The notes beneath the pieces are model-generated. The model was not told where the DNA came from, made no database searches, and worked only from the letters and a program-made list of their open reading frames with translations. A program made the position numbers and the translations under genes. Of a stretch of 64,000 nt of DNA, positions 48,694 to 59,629 are shown piece by piece. Location of the stretch: contig JADJCS010000018.1 in assembly GCA_016703105.1 (NCBI GenBank), positions 1 through 64,000 of the forward strand, read 5' to 3'. Within the stretch, counting starts at the first letter, position 1. Each line of letters opens with the position of its first letter. Source of the DNA: Flavobacteriales bacterium. Its GTDB lineage: Bacteria; Bacteroidota; Bacteroidia; Flavobacteriales_F; PHOS-HE28.

Positions 48694-51600
48694 ATGTTCA
48701 GGAATTTCATCCAGCGGCCGGTACTGGCCATCGTCATCTCGGTGCTGATCCTCTTCGTCGGCGGGCTCGCCATGAAGCAACTACCCACGGCCCAGTTCCC
48801 GGAGATCGCGCCCACCACGGTGAACATCTTCATCGCGTATCCGGGCGCCAGCGCGGACGTGCTCACGAAGTCAACCATCATCCAATTGGAAACGGCGATC
48901 AACGGCGTTCAGGGCATGCGCTACATCGCATCCGATGCCACCAGCGCCGGCGAGGGAACGATCCGCGTGATCTTCGAGCCGGGCACCGATCCGAACGAGG
49001 CCGTGGTGCGTGTGAAGACACGCGTGGACCAGGTGATGCCCAACCTGCCGTTGCTCGTACAGCGCGAGGGCGTGATCATCACGCCCGTGCAGCCCAGCAT
49101 GCTCATGTACGTGAACCTCTATGGCAACGGCGAGGACGCGGACGAGCTCTTCCTCTACAACTACGCCTATACCCAACTGATCCCGGAGATCCAACGGATA
49201 CCGGGTGTGGCGCAGGCGCAGATCCTGGGAAGCCGGGTGTATGCCATGCGCGTGTGGATGAAGCCCGATCGCATGCGGGCATATGACATCTCCGCCGAGG
49301 AGGTGATGAAGGCCATGGAGGAGCAGAGCCTGATCGCACGGCCCGGACGTTTGGGGCAGAGCTCCGGCATCGAATCGCAATCGCTCGAGTACGTGCTGAT
49401 CTACCAGGGCCAGTTCAACGAGCCGGAGCAGTACCGCAACATCATCATCCGCGCGAACGAGGAGGGCGAGATGATCAAGTTGCGCGACGTCGCTGATGTG
49501 GAGCTGGGCAGTGAGTTCTTCGATATCTATTCAAACCTCGACGGAAAACCCTCCGCGTCCATCGTCCTGAAGCAGACGCTGGGCAGCAACGCCAGCGAGG
49601 TGATCGCGCAGGTGAAGGAGAAGCTGAAGGAGCAGGCCGAGTTCATGCCGCCCGGTATGGAGTACAAGGTGAGCTACGACGTGTCCACCTTCCTCGATGC
49701 GTCCATCGAACAGGTGCTTCACACATTGCGCGATGCCTTCATCCTGGTGGCGCTCGTGGTCTTCCTCTTCCTCGGTGACTGGCGCTCCACGCTGATCCCG
49801 ATCATCGCCGTGCCGGTATCCTTGATCGGCGCCTTCTTCGTCATGCAGCTCTTCGGGTTGTCCATCAACCTGATCACGCTGTTCGCATTGGTGCTCGCCA
49901 TCGGTATCGTCGTGGACAACGCCATCGTGGTGGTGGAGGCGGTACATGCCAAAATGGAGGGCAACCACGCGCTCACGCCGTACGCCGCGGTGAAAGAGGT
50001 GATGGGCGAGATCGGCGGCGCCATCATCGCCATCACCTTGGTGATGGTCTCCGTGTTCATCCCCATTTCCTTCATGACCGGTCCCGTCGGTGTGTTCTAC
50101 CGCCAGTTCTCCATCACCATGGCGGGCTCCATCATCATCTCGGCCATCGTCGCGCTCACGCTCACGCCCGTGCTCTGTGCCATGCTCATGAAGCCGCACA
50201 ATGGCGCGCGGAAGCGGTCGATTATGGATCGTTTCATCGATGGCTTCAATCGCTGGTTCGAGCGGCTCACCGGTCGCTACGTCGCCGTCCTTAACAGGAT
50301 CGCCATGCGGCGGGTGCTCACCTTCGGCCTGCTCGGCGCCTTCTGCGTGGCCATCTTCCTCACCAACCAGGTACTTCCCGCGGGTTTCATCCCCAGCGAG
50401 GACCAAGGCACCATCTACGCGATCGTCCAGACGCCACCCGGCTCCACGCTGGAGACGACGAACAAGGTGGCGCACGACCTGCAGAAGATCTGCGAGGAGA
50501 TCCCCGAGGTGGAGTCGGTCTCTTCCCTCGCCGGCTACGAGATCATGACCGAAGGCCGCGGATCGAACGCGGGCACATGCCTCATCGACCTGAAGCCCTG
50601 GCAGGAGCGCGACAAGGACGTACACGAGGTGATGGAGGAGTTGGAGCGGAGGACGAAGGATCTCGGTGCTGTGATCGAGTACTTCGAACCGCCAGCCGTG
50701 CCGGGCTTCGGCTCATCGGCCGGATTTTCGTTGCGTATGCTCGACAAGACCAACGGCACCGACTACCACGAGTTCGAGCGGATCAACAACGAGTTCATGA
50801 CCGCGCTGGGCAAGCGCAAGGAGCTCACGGGCCTGTTCACCTTCTACGCGGCCAACTTCCCGCAGTACGAGATGATCATCGACAACGATCTGGCCATGCA
50901 GAAGGGCGTGTCCATCGGCAAGGCGGTGGAGAACCTGAACATCCTCATCGGCAGCACCTACGAGCAAGGCTTCATCCGCTTCGGCCGCTTCTTCAAGGTG
51001 TATGCGCAGGCCGCGCCGGAGTATCGCAGGTATCCCACGGATCTCACTGGCCTGTTCGTGAAGAACGAGGAGGGCGAGATGGTTCCGTACTCATCGTTCA
51101 TGCACCTCGAGAAGCGCCTCGCCCCGAACGAGATCACGCGCTACAACCTCTATAACTCGGCCACCATCCGCGGACTTTCCGTGGAAGGTTATACCAGCGG
51201 CGATGCCATCAAAGCGATCCAGGAAGTCGCCAGAGAAACCCTCCCCCGCGGCTATGACATCGCATGGGAAGGGCTCTCTTACGACGAGGCACGTCGCGGT
51301 AACGAAGCCATTTACATCTTCATCGTCGTCCTCATTTTCGTGTACCTCGTTCTTGCCGCACAATACGAGAGCTTCGTTCTTCCGCTGGTCGTCATCCTCT
51401 CGCTGCCTGTCGGTGTGCTGGGTTCCTTCCTCATGCTGAAGGCCATGGGTCTGGCCAACGATGTGTACGCGCAGATCGGCATCATCATGCTCATCGGACT
51501 GCTCGGCAAGAACGCGGTCCTGATCGTGGAGTTCGCGGTGCAGAAGCAGCGCGTCGGTGCGACCGTACTGGAAGCCGCCATCGAAGGGGCGAAGGCCCGT

Positions 51601-51936
51601 TTCCGTCCGATCCTCATGACCTCCTTCGCCTTCATCGCAGGTCTCATTCCGTTGGTGCTCGCATCGGGCGCAGGCGCCATCGGCAACCGCACGATCGGTT
51701 CATCGTCGCTGGGCGGCATGCTCGTGGGCACGGTGGTCGGCGTGCTGGTGATCCCCGGCCTCTACTACGTGTTCGCCACCTTGATCGTAGGTCGCAAGCT
51801 CATCAGCGATGAACGCGACGAGCCGGTATCGGAAGAGTTCGTGCGTGCGGGCGAGGAAGGGAACAGGACCCGGGAAACCTACAGGATGCTGAACGCGCGT
51901 CTTCGGGAGATCCTGAAACGCAGGAGGGACCGATAG
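48694..51936 (+). CDS. RND-family multidrug efflux permease (AcrB/MexB-like)
   Basis: Protein of 1080 aa. N-terminal FIQRPVLAIVISVLILFVGG is the usual TM1. Porter motifs PTAQFPEIAPTTVNIFIAYP and GASADVLTKS are present. In TM4 the sequence is GIVVDNAIVVVEAVHAKMEG: the first aspartate is kept but the second of the AcrB DD pair is Asn. TM10 has GLLGKNAVLIVEFAVQKQ with the relay lysine. C-terminal helices end with a basic tail. It exports hydrophobic compounds in exchange for protons, forming a tripartite pump with the flanking genes. Start 21 bp after the adaptor stop. Confidence 0.96.
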   Translation: MFRNFIQRPVLAIVISVLILFVGGLAMKQLPTAQFPEIAPTTVNIFIAYPGASADVLTKSTIIQLETAINGVQGMRYIASDATSAGEGTIRVIFEPGTDPNEAVVRVKTRVDQVMPNLPLLVQREGVIITPVQPSMLMYVNLYGNGEDADELFLYNYAYTQLIPEIQRIPGVAQAQILGSRVYAMRVWMKPDRMRAYDISAEEVMKAMEEQSLIARPGRLGQSSGIESQSLEYVLIYQGQFNEPEQYRNIIIRANEEGEMIKLRDVADVELGSEFFDIYSNLDGKPSASIVLKQTLGSNASEVIAQVKEKLKEQAEFMPPGMEYKVSYDVSTFLDASIEQVLHTLRDAFILVALVVFLFLGDWRSTLIPIIAVPVSLIGAFFVMQLFGLSINLITLFALVLAIGIVVDNAIVVVEAVHAKMEGNHALTPYAAVKEVMGEIGGAIIAITLVMVSVFIPISFMTGPVGVFYRQFSITMAGSIIISAIVALTLTPVLCAMLMKPHNGARKRSIMDRFIDGFNRWFERLTGRYVAVLNRIAMRRVLTFGLLGAFCVAIFLTNQVLPAGFIPSEDQGTIYAIVQTPPGSTLETTNKVAHDLQKICEEIPEVESVSSLAGYEIMTEGRGSNAGTCLIDLKPWQERDKDVHEVMEELERRTKDLGAVIEYFEPPAVPGFGSSAGFSLRMLDKTNGTDYHEFERINNEFMTALGKRKELTGLFTFYAANFPQYEMIIDNDLAMQKGVSIGKAVENLNILIGSTYEQGFIRFGRFFKVYAQAAPEYRRYPTDLTGLFVKNEEGEMVPYSSFMHLEKRLAPNEITRYNLYNSATIRGLSVEGYTSGDAIKAIQEVARETLPRGYDIAWEGLSYDEARRGNEAIYIFIVVLIFVYLVLAAQYESFVLPLVVILSLPVGVLGSFLMLKAMGLANDVYAQIGIIMLIGLLGKNAVLIVEFAVQKQRVGATVLEAAIEGAKARFRPILMTSFAFIAGLIPLVLASGAGAIGNRTIGSSSLGGMLVGTVVGVLVIPGLYYVFATLIVGRKLISDERDEPVSEEFVRAGEEGNRTRETYRMLNARLREILKRRRDR

Positions 51937-51948
51937 AAGACCAAAGCC

Positions 51949-53379
51949 ATGAGCCGATCGATCGACCTTTTCGCCATTGCGTGCCTGCTGGCATTGCTGG
52001 CTCTATCGTCCTGTGTGCCGTCGCTGAAGGTCCGCGAAGTGCGGAAGTCCGAGCCAGCGACCTATGCCGGATCCACCGATACCACGAACGCTGCAACGAA
52101 GAGCTGGCAGCGGTTCTTCACCGACCCGGACCTCCGTGCCCTCATAGACAGCGCCCTGGCCAACAACCAGGAACTGAACATCATGCTGCAGGAGATCGCC
52201 ATCGCGCAGAGCGAGGTGCGCGCGCGGAAGGGCGAGTACCTGCCGTTCGTGGACATCGGTGCTGCCGCGGGTGTGGAGAAGGTGGGTGAGTTCACCCGGA
52301 ACGGTGCCGTGGAGCATAACCTGCAGATCGCCGAGGACACAAAGTTCCCCGAACCCTTACCGGACTTCATTGTGGGCGCCCGAGCCTCGTGGGAAGTCGA
52401 TATCTGGAAGAAACTGCGGAACGCCAGGAAGGCGGCCATGATGCGTTACCTCGGATCGGTGGAGGGGAAGAACTTCATGGTCACCCATCTCGTCGCGGAG
52501 ATCGCCAACGCCTACTACGAGCTGATGGCGCTGGACAATCAGCTGGAGATCTTGCGCTCCAACATCGCCATCCAACAGGACGCGTTGGCGATCGTGAAGC
52601 TGGAGAAGCAAGCGGCGAAGGTCACCGAGCTCGCCGTGCGTCGCTTCGAGGCGGAGGTGCTCAAGAACCGCAGTGTACAGTACGACATCCAGCAGCGCAT
52701 CGTGGAGACGGAGAACAGGATCAACTTCCTCGTGGGTCGCTATCCGCGGCCGGTGAGGCGCAACTCGGCGGCCTTCTCTACACTCGTACCCGATACCATC
52801 TACGCTGGGTTGCCATCGCAACTGCTGAATTATCGTCCTGACATCCGCCAGGCGGAAAGGGAGCTGGTCGCGGCGAAGCTCGATGTGAGGTCCGCGCGGG
52901 CGAGCTTCTATCCGCAACTACGTCTTACGGCCGGCGTGGGTCTGAACGCCTTCGATCCCTCGAAACTGATACAGGCGCCACAGTCCTTGTTGTACAGCGT
53001 GGCCGGTGATCTGGTCGCGCCGCTGATCAACCGCAACGCGATCAAAGCGGCCTACCAGAGCGCCAACGCCCGTCAGCTGCAAGCCGTGTACGACTATGAG
53101 CGCACCGTGCTCAACGCTTACGTGGAGGTGGTGAACCAGCTCTCGAACATCCAAAACCTCCGCAGTAGCTACGAGCTGCGCGCGCAACAGGTGGATGCGC
53201 TCTCCAGTTCCATCACCATCTCCACCAACCTCTTCCGCTCAGCGCGCGCCGACTACATGGAGGTGCTGCTCACCCAGCGCGATGCCCTCGAATCGCGCTT
53301 CGAACTGGTGGAGACGCGCATGCAGCAGTTGAACGCGATGGTGAACGTGTACCAGGCGTTGGGAGGTGGGTGGAGGTGA
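51949..53379 (+). CDS. RND efflux outer-membrane lipoprotein channel (TolC/OprM, NodT type)
   Basis: Protein of 476 aa. Lipobox LLALSSCVP (Cys about residue 22) shows an outer-membrane lipoprotein. The typical opening WQRFFTDPDLRALIDSALAN, NQELNIMLQEIAIAQSEVRA and EYLPFVDIGAAAGVEKVGEF, and the second half YRPDIRQAERELVAAKLDVR with LRLTAGVGLNAFDPSKLIQA, represent the two internal repeats of the NodT/OprM family. Together with the two upstream genes it completes the efflux pump. Separated from the permease gene by 12 bp. Confidence 0.95.
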   Translation: MSRSIDLFAIACLLALLALSSCVPSLKVREVRKSEPATYAGSTDTTNAATKSWQRFFTDPDLRALIDSALANNQELNIMLQEIAIAQSEVRARKGEYLPFVDIGAAAGVEKVGEFTRNGAVEHNLQIAEDTKFPEPLPDFIVGARASWEVDIWKKLRNARKAAMMRYLGSVEGKNFMVTHLVAEIANAYYELMALDNQLEILRSNIAIQQDALAIVKLEKQAAKVTELAVRRFEAEVLKNRSVQYDIQQRIVETENRINFLVGRYPRPVRRNSAAFSTLVPDTIYAGLPSQLLNYRPDIRQAERELVAAKLDVRSARASFYPQLRLTAGVGLNAFDPSKLIQAPQSLLYSVAGDLVAPLINRNAIKAAYQSANARQLQAVYDYERTVLNAYVEVVNQLSNIQNLRSSYELRAQQVDALSSSITISTNLFRSARADYMEVLLTQRDALESRFELVETRMQQLNAMVNVYQALGGGWR

Positions 53380-53404
53380 TCGGCTCCAGCCGCCCTACAG
53401 CCAA

Positions 53405-54025
53405 CTACTGAGTGTGCCTATTACGCCACTGATCTTGTATCAGTTTGACATAAGACAGTTGATGAGACATAATCCTGGTGGTACTCTGCCACTCGGGCCA
53501 TTCCATATGCTGTTGGGTTTCGAAGTAGACGGAAGCAATTGCTTGTAGGATCTCTTCGGACAGTCTGAACAGGCCCTCGTAGTATTTGTAATCGATTGGC
53601 AAAGCGAGCGACTGAATTGTGCTTCCCTTTGGTAGATGACCTACCCGTTCGTTGCGGTCACTGAACAATTGCTTTAGTGCTCCTTCCTGTTCGATTCGAT
53701 GCTGAAGCTCATCAAGTTTCAGAGCGCTCAAACGTTGACTGATTACTGGCGCTTTGGAAAGACGCAGTCGATGAAGCAACTTGTGATATGAATGATGCTC
53801 TTCATTGCCGCTAGCATAAAGGAATGCGAGCAGCAGTACCATCTCGACTTTCAGGCCTCGAATGAAGCGTTGGAAAGGAACACTGGAGCGAAGCAGCGCC
53901 TTCTCGTCGTCATTGCAAGTGACTTCGAATTGGACTAGGTCCTTAAAATCATTGAACGCGAGAAGGTGGATGTTTAACCGCGATTCGTGAGCAGTCTGCA
54001 AATCCATGAGCGTGGAATAGGACAC
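53405..54025 (-). CDS. HEPN-like (AbiU2-type?) protein
   Basis: Protein of 206 aa, all-helical in appearance, lower GC than its surroundings. An RNx4H motif, R-N-E-R-V-G-H, in FSDRNERVGHLPKG (about residues 125-137) fits the Rx4-6H signature of HEPN RNases. The flanking helices KLDELQHRIEQEGALKQL and YYEGLFRLSEEILQAI match the helix-motif-helix order of AbiU2-type HEPN proteins. Such proteins are often RNases of TA or defence systems; no nucleotidyltransferase partner is adjacent. It lies 3 bp after the mfd stop, on the same strand. Function not proven. Confidence 0.5.
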   Translation of the reverse strand: MSYSTLMDLQTAHESRLNIHLLAFNDFKDLVQFEVTCNDDEKALLRSSVPFQRFIRGLKVEMVLLLAFLYASGNEEHHSYHKLLHRLRLSKAPVISQRLSALKLDELQHRIEQEGALKQLFSDRNERVGHLPKGSTIQSLALPIDYKYYEGLFRLSEEILQAIASVYFETQQHMEWPEWQSTTRIMSHQLSYVKLIQDQWRNRHTQ

Positions 54026-54027
54026 GG

Positions 54028-57000
54028 TTATTCTTGTGTTGGTACAGCTTGTGGAATCACATGTTCCAGCGCCACCTTCGCCTCCCTCACGTTCTTTACA
54101 TCCTGCACGCTCACCCTAAGCGTCCCACCCTTTTCGTACACCTTGAACTTCCTAGGCTGCGCCTGCACTGAGCGTAGTACCGCGTTGAAGGTGTCGCTCG
54201 CAAAGAAGCGGTGCTTCTGGTCGGCGATGAAGGTGCCGATGAGCGTACCCTTCTTCAGCACCATCTTCTCCAGGCCCATGTGCTGGCCCAACCAGCGCAG
54301 GCGGATCGCTTCCATCAGCTCCACCACCTGTTGTGGTATCGGACCAAAGCGGTCGGTGACCTCCGTCGTGAACTTCCGCAGTTCGGTTTCGTCCTTGATG
54401 TCGTCCAGCTTGCGGTAGAGCGCCAGTCGTTCAGCCGTCTCGCTCACGTAGCTGTTCGGGATCAGCATGGTGAGGTCGGTCTCGATGATGCAGTCATCGC
54501 TTTGGTCACGCGTGCCGCCGCGTGCGAGCTGGCGGTCCTCGAAGAGCTCCGCGAAGTGCTCGGACTTCAATTCGCGCACGGCCTCCTCCAGGATCTTGTG
54601 GTAGGTCTCGAAGCCGATGTCATTGATGAAGCCGCTCTGCTCCGCACCGAGCAGGTCGCCCGCGCCACGGATGTCCAGATCCTTCATGGCGATGTGGATG
54701 CCGCTGCCGAGGTCGCTGAACTGCTCGATCGCTTGCAGGCGTTTCCGCGAGAGGTCGGGGAGGAGGTGAGGACTTGGGGCGAGCAAATAGCAGTACGCCT
54801 TCTTGTTGCTGCGGCCCACGCGACCGCGCAGTTGGTGCAGATCGCTCAGGCCGAAGTTCTGCGCCTCGTTCACGATGATGGTGTTGGCGTTCGGGATGTC
54901 GAGGCCGTTCTCCACGATGGTGGTGCAGACGAGTACGTCGGTATTGCCCTCGATGAAGTCGAGCATCACCTCTTCGAGCTTGTGGCCTTCGAGCTGACCG
55001 TGGCCGACGCCCACGCGCGCGCCGGGCACCAGCTTGCGGATCATGCCGGCGATGAACTCGATGTTCTTCACCTTGTCGTGCAGGAAGTACACCTGACCGC
55101 CGCGTGAGAGCTCGTACTCGATGGCGCCGCGGATCGTCACTTCATCGTAGGGCTGCAACATCGTCGCCACCGGATAGCGGTTCGGCGGCGGCGTGCTGAT
55201 GATGCTCAGGTCGCGCGCGCCCATCAGGCTGAACTGCAAGGTGCGCGGGATCGGCGTGGCGGTGAGCGTCAGCGTATCCACCGTCGCGCGGAGCGTCTTC
55301 AACTTGTCCTTCACGTTCACGCCGAACTTCTGCTCCTCATCGATGATCAACAGGCCGAGATCCTTGTACACCACATCCTTGCTCACCAGCCGGTGCGTGC
55401 CGATGATGATGTCGATCTTCCCTTCCTTCAGGTCCTTGAGGATCTGCGTTTGGTCCTTCTGGCTGCGGAACCGGTTCAGGTAATCGATCCGGCAGGGCAG
55501 CCCTTTCATCCGCGCCGCGAAGCTCTTCGCGTGTTGCAGCGCGAGGATCGTCGTGGGCACGAGCACCGCCACCTGCTTGCTGTCGCACACCGATTTGAAC
55601 GCCGCGCGTATCGCGACTTCCGTCTTGCCGAAGCCGACGTCGCCGCAGACCAGTCGGTCCATGGGCGTGGCCTTTTCCATGTCGCGCTTCACATCCTGCG
55701 TGGCCTTCAGCTGGTCGGGTGTGTCCTCGTAGATGAAGCTCGCCTCCAACTCGTGCTGCAGGTAGTTGTCCGGTTGGAAGGCGAAGCCCGGCTTGCTCTT
55801 GCGTTGTGCGTAGAGCTTGATCAGATCGAAGGCCAGTGCCTTCACCTTCGCCTTCGTGCGCTCCTTCAGGTTCTTCCACGCGGGACTTCCGAGCTTGCTC
55901 ACGTTCGGAGCCGCGCCGCCTTCTTCGCCGCTGTACTTGCTCACGCGATGCAGGCTGTGGATGCCGACGTAGAGGATGTCGTTGTCGCGGTAGATCAAGC
56001 GGATCGCTTCCTGCATCGAACCGCCCGCGTCGATCTTCTCCAGTCCGCTGAAGACGCCAACACCGTGATCGATGTGTACCACCAGGTCGCCGGGCTTCAA
56101 TTGCGTCAGCTCCTTCAGCGTGAGCGCCTGCGAGTTCTTGCGGAAGCCTTCCTTTAGCCGGAAGCGGTGGTAGCGCTCGAAGATCTGGTGGTCGGTGTAG
56201 AGCGCCAGCTTCAGCTCGGGGTCGATGAAGCCTTCGTGCAGGTCGAGCACCAGTGGCGTGAACGCCACCTCGTGCTCCATGTCGTTGAAAATGGAGTAGA
56301 GGCGTTCGCTCTGCTTCGCGCTGTTGCACGCGATCAGGTTGGTGTAGCCTGCGTTCTGCTTGTTGTGCAGGTCGCCGCTCAACACTTTGAATTCCTTCGC
56401 GAACGTCGGCTGTGGCCGCTGTTGGAAGTCGACCACGACGTCCGCAACCTGCTTCATGGTTTCCGGTGCGATAGCGCTCTTCCAGAAGACCTTCCGGAAT
56501 CCGAGAGTCCCTTTGATCAACGCCCCATCCGTCGCCAGCAGCTCGCTTGGCAATGCATGCTTCTCCTTCTCGGACAGTCGCTCGTAGGCCTCGCCCAGCA
56601 ACTTCAACTGCTTCGTCGCCGCATCACCGATCGCTTGCAGATCGCGCAACCAGATCGTCGAGTTCTCCGGAAGCTGTGCAAAGAAGAGTTGCTGGCGGGC
56701 TGCATCTTCATCTTGGAGATCGGGCACGATCACTGCCTCCGCCAAGCGCTCCACTGTGAGCTGATCCTGCGGGTCGAAACGGCGTACGCTCTCCACAGTA
56801 TCGCCATAGAGTTCGATGCGATACGGCTTGTCGCTGCCGTAGCTGAACACGTCCACGATGCCGCCGCGCACGCTGAACTGGCCCGGCTCGTACACGAACT
56901 CCACGCGCGAGAAGCCGGTCTCCAGCAGCCATTCCTCCAGCGTATCGATCGGCAGCTCCTCGCTGCGCTTCACCGTCAGTGTGTTCTTCACCATCGTCTC

Positions 57001-57447
57001 CTTGCCCACTACCAGTGGCACTAGCGCATCGGGATACGTGACGATGATGAGGTGCTCCGGCTTCTTCATCAGCACTTCGAGCACCTCGGTCCTGCTCACC
57101 CGCTCCCCATCGTGATGTCCATCCGGGTCGTAAGGTGAACGCGATGGAGCGGGATAGAAGAGCATGTCTTCCTCCTTCTTCGCGTTGCGCGCGTCCTTGT
57201 CCTTGTTGCGCAGCGCTTCCAGGTCATTGATGAAGTACGCCGCTTCTTCCTTGTCGGTGAGCACGAAGACATGCACACCCTTCATCCGGTCGATGACCGA
57301 TGTGGCGATGAGCGCTTGCGATGAACCGATGGTGCCGGCGATCTGCACCCTTGCGGAATCCGGCTGCAGGCCTTCGGCGATGCGGGCGACGCGTGGGTCG
57401 TTGCGGTAGAGGGTGAGGAGGTCGGGGAGGGAGGTGATCGTGGTCAC
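54028..57447 (-). CDS. mfd: transcription-repair coupling factor
   Basis: Protein of 1139 aa, normal Mfd length. N-terminal UvrB-like domain ([54 protein letters not shown]); RNA-polymerase-interaction CarD-like domain ([20 protein letters not shown]); helicase core with [16 protein letters not shown] (Walker A, near residue 600), the DEEQ box in [12 protein letters not shown], and [20 protein letters not shown]; RecG-like motifs ([18 protein letters not shown]); and the C-terminal TRCF domain. It removes stalled RNA polymerase at lesions and recruits UvrA. Frame intact over 3.4 kb. Confidence 0.98.
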   Translation of the reverse strand: MTTITSLPDLLTLYRNDPRVARIAEGLQPDSARVQIAGTIGSSQALIATSVIDRMKGVHVFVLTDKEEAAYFINDLEALRNKDKDARNAKKEEDMLFYPAPSRSPYDPDGHHDGERVSRTEVLEVLMKKPEHLIIVTYPDALVPLVVGKETMVKNTLTVKRSEELPIDTLEEWLLETGFSRVEFVYEPGQFSVRGGIVDVFSYGSDKPYRIELYGDTVESVRRFDPQDQLTVERLAEAVIVPDLQDEDAARQQLFFAQLPENSTIWLRDLQAIGDAATKQLKLLGEAYERLSEKEKHALPSELLATDGALIKGTLGFRKVFWKSAIAPETMKQVADVVVDFQQRPQPTFAKEFKVLSGDLHNKQNAGYTNLIACNSAKQSERLYSIFNDMEHEVAFTPLVLDLHEGFIDPELKLALYTDHQIFERYHRFRLKEGFRKNSQALTLKELTQLKPGDLVVHIDHGVGVFSGLEKIDAGGSMQEAIRLIYRDNDILYVGIHSLHRVSKYSGEEGGAAPNVSKLGSPAWKNLKERTKAKVKALAFDLIKLYAQRKSKPGFAFQPDNYLQHELEASFIYEDTPDQLKATQDVKRDMEKATPMDRLVCGDVGFGKTEVAIRAAFKSVCDSKQVAVLVPTTILALQHAKSFAARMKGLPCRIDYLNRFRSQKDQTQILKDLKEGKIDIIIGTHRLVSKDVVYKDLGLLIIDEEQKFGVNVKDKLKTLRATVDTLTLTATPIPRTLQFSLMGARDLSIISTPPPNRYPVATMLQPYDEVTIRGAIEYELSRGGQVYFLHDKVKNIEFIAGMIRKLVPGARVGVGHGQLEGHKLEEVMLDFIEGNTDVLVCTTIVENGLDIPNANTIIVNEAQNFGLSDLHQLRGRVGRSNKKAYCYLLAPSPHLLPDLSRKRLQAIEQFSDLGSGIHIAMKDLDIRGAGDLLGAEQSGFINDIGFETYHKILEEAVRELKSEHFAELFEDRQLARGGTRDQSDDCIIETDLTMLIPNSYVSETAERLALYRKLDDIKDETELRKFTTEVTDRFGPIPQQVVELMEAIRLRWLGQHMGLEKMVLKKGTLIGTFIADQKHRFFASDTFNAVLRSVQAQPRKFKVYEKGGTLRVSVQDVKNVREAKVALEHVIPQAVPTQE

Positions 57448-57455
57448 GCGAAAGG

Positions 57456-57935
57456 TCAGATGGTACGTTCGGGTCGAACGCGCTGTTGGAGCTCAGGGTG
57501 GTTACTCAGAATGATACGAAGCGTCTTGGGTGTTAAGGAAAACAGTCCAAAGGGAGCCAGGTCAGGTTTGGATAGCACGTTCACGGATCGGGTGTTCGCG
57601 TTCAGCGCATAGGTGATCTCGATCAGTTGGGTGCCCCATTTGTAGCGTCGCAAAGGGGTGATGCTCTGGATCGCTGATGGAGCGACCAAGTCGTTATCGA
57701 TCAGCAGCCATTCGCCATCGAAAAGGTCAACTGGCTCTCGTTGTCGGGCCGGTGCACAGTCAACTATCCAGACCATCAGCACGACCGCAACGAGAATGAG
57801 CGCCACCTCCCATGAACTCGTGAGTCCGTTCTTCAGAATGAAGAACAGCAACGCCAACAAGGGAATAGGCAAAGCCACATAGAGGAATCGCTCCCAGTAG
57901 GTGCCGCTGACCCGCTTCTTTTGATGATCCTTCAT
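57456..57935 (-). CDS. two-helix membrane protein of unknown function
   Basis: Protein of 159 aa from ATG 57935. A basic N-terminus (KDHQKKRVSGTYWERF) precedes two hydrophobic helices (LYVALPIPLLALLFFILKNG and WEVALILVAVVLMVWIVDCA), then a globular C-terminal part (FDGEWLLIDNDLVAPSAIQS, ITYALNANTRSVNVLSK). An upstream in-frame start 11 codons earlier is possible. The layout resembles small PH-like membrane proteins, but no family is assigned. Located 8 bp upstream of mfd on the same strand and may be co-transcribed. Confidence 0.6.
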   Translation of the reverse strand: MKDHQKKRVSGTYWERFLYVALPIPLLALLFFILKNGLTSSWEVALILVAVVLMVWIVDCAPARQREPVDLFDGEWLLIDNDLVAPSAIQSITPLRRYKWGTQLIEITYALNANTRSVNVLSKPDLAPFGLFSLTPKTLRIILSNHPELQQRVRPERTI

Positions 57936-58074
57936 GGACGCCAAAATGCCCGAAACCCGGTGCCGCATATTCGGGGCATCGGGTTCGGGAACGGCGTAAA
58001 GGTATCGTCAGGCTCCTCTCTATCGCGCGTGGCGTGACTGCGAAATGAACGGCCTGCGGCCTTGCGGGCGGCGC

Positions 58075-59421
58075 TCACTCCACCATCATCCGCGTCACCA
58101 TTCGCGATCCGTCGGGGTTGCGCAACTGCACGCTGTACAGTCCTTTGCCGTGGGTGCTCAGGTCCATGCTGATCGCACCGGTGGTGTTCCTGATGGTCCG
58201 CGTCAGAACCGTGCGGCCGCTGGCATCGACGATCGTGAGATCGAACGGCCCGGCGGATCCGGTTGGCACCAGCGTGAATTGGCCACTGCTAGGATTTGGG
58301 TAAGACACCAGGCGCCCGCCCTCACTCAAGTGCGGTGTCACGGTGGTCATGTCCGTATCCAGACAGAAATTGTCCAGAAAGATCACCTCGCCGGTGCCTT
58401 GAATGAACTCCAGGTCCAGCCGGATCTCGGCCACGAAGGCCAACAGGTCGCTCCATGTTCCCGATAGCACTTCCCAGTTCGTCTCTGCAATGGGGATCTC
58501 GTGCGTGTACCATTGGTTGGTGGTGAGCGTGGTGATGGAGTCGGTGGTGGTGTAACGCGCCACACCGCCAGGCCCGCTCAGGCGTACGAGGTAGTCCTTT
58601 ACAATGTAGTTCGTGCTGGAGGTTTGCAGGAAGAGGTCGAACCGCATCAAGCCCTGCATGTCCAGGTCCGACCAGTCTCCCCGGAACTTCGGGGCGGCCA
58701 CGGCGTTGGTAAGCACGTTGGAGGCATCGCCCATGCGCACAGAGCCCGGCGGGTTCCCTTGCACCATGCTTACCTGTATGCTACCCACGTTCTGGAAGCT
58801 CCATCCATCGTAGAAGCCCGCGCTGTCCCAAGTGGAGCACAAGGTGCCGATGAGGGGCTCGATGAGCGGCGTGAACGAGAGTTTGACGTTGTCGAGTTGC
58901 ACCCATTCGCTGCCTTGGATGAACTCCGTGCGGATCTTCACAACCTGAATTTCTGCGAGCAGATCGGTCCAGCTGCCTGTCACCGTCCACGAAGCGCTGT
59001 CCAGCGCAATGCTCAAGTGTTGCCAAGTGTAGAAGAGGGGAACAGTGTCTATCATGGCCACCGCCGTGCCGCCGGGACCGGAGAGGGTGATGAGCGGCAG
59101 ACCTTGTTGGTTCAGCAAATTCCCGCTGTTCCCGTTCGCATAAAGGTCGAACGAAAGAGAATCGGTGGCCTGTGCCGCGGACCAGTTCCCGGTGTAGGCC
59201 CACGGCAACACCATTTGGTTGACCACGCTCAGCACCTGGTCTGTCACCCGCAAGCAATTCCCGGGGTTACCGAGGTTCGTCAGTGAGGGAACGCCGTCGG
59301 CTTCAACGAGCCACTGGTCTATGAGGCCATCCTCGAAATCGGTGAGGACCTGCGCCTGCATAACGGATGGAACGAGTGAAGTCGCACAGAGGACAAAGAA
59401 AAGGCGGGTACGGATGGACAT
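58075..59421 (-). CDS. secreted carbohydrate-binding-like protein with T9SS tail
   Basis: Protein of 448 aa from ATG 59421. Signal peptide TRLFFVLCATSLVPSVMQAQ. Two similar jelly-roll-like units: LTDFEDGLIDQWLVEADGVP with SLSFDLYANGNSGNLLNQQG and WQHLSIALDSASWTVTGSW, then FRGDWSDLDMQGLMRFDLFL with WYTHEIPIAETNWEVLSGTW. They resemble CBM-like beta sandwiches. The C-terminus LVSYPNPSSGQFTLVPTGSA to GLYSVQLRNPDGSRMVTRMM is a T9SS type A sorting tail. Probably secreted and glycan-binding; ligand unknown. Confidence 0.83.
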   Translation of the reverse strand: MSIRTRLFFVLCATSLVPSVMQAQVLTDFEDGLIDQWLVEADGVPSLTNLGNPGNCLRVTDQVLSVVNQMVLPWAYTGNWSAAQATDSLSFDLYANGNSGNLLNQQGLPLITLSGPGGTAVAMIDTVPLFYTWQHLSIALDSASWTVTGSWTDLLAEIQVVKIRTEFIQGSEWVQLDNVKLSFTPLIEPLIGTLCSTWDSAGFYDGWSFQNVGSIQVSMVQGNPPGSVRMGDASNVLTNAVAAPKFRGDWSDLDMQGLMRFDLFLQTSSTNYIVKDYLVRLSGPGGVARYTTTDSITTLTTNQWYTHEIPIAETNWEVLSGTWSDLLAFVAEIRLDLEFIQGTGEVIFLDNFCLDTDMTTVTPHLSEGGRLVSYPNPSSGQFTLVPTGSAGPFDLTIVDASGRTVLTRTIRNTTGAISMDLSTHGKGLYSVQLRNPDGSRMVTRMMVE

Positions 59422-59629
59422 GTTGTCGGATTTGAGTGATGGGTCAACACGAAGATCGTGGTCAACGTCGACCTCGATCTGCACCACATCGAGTTCGAGG
59501 CAGAAATGTAAACAGGTTGCTTGCATTCGCTCAGGCGTTCGGTGCGGAAGTGTGGACAGGAGGTCCGGAGGGAGGACAGTCTCTAGGACGCCAAAATGCC
59601 CGGGGCAAAGCTATGGCTGTCCTACTGCA

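Noticed and set aside
55337..56329. 330-codon minus frame and several plus frames across mfd
   Set aside because: Low-complexity shadows of the intact Mfd frame.
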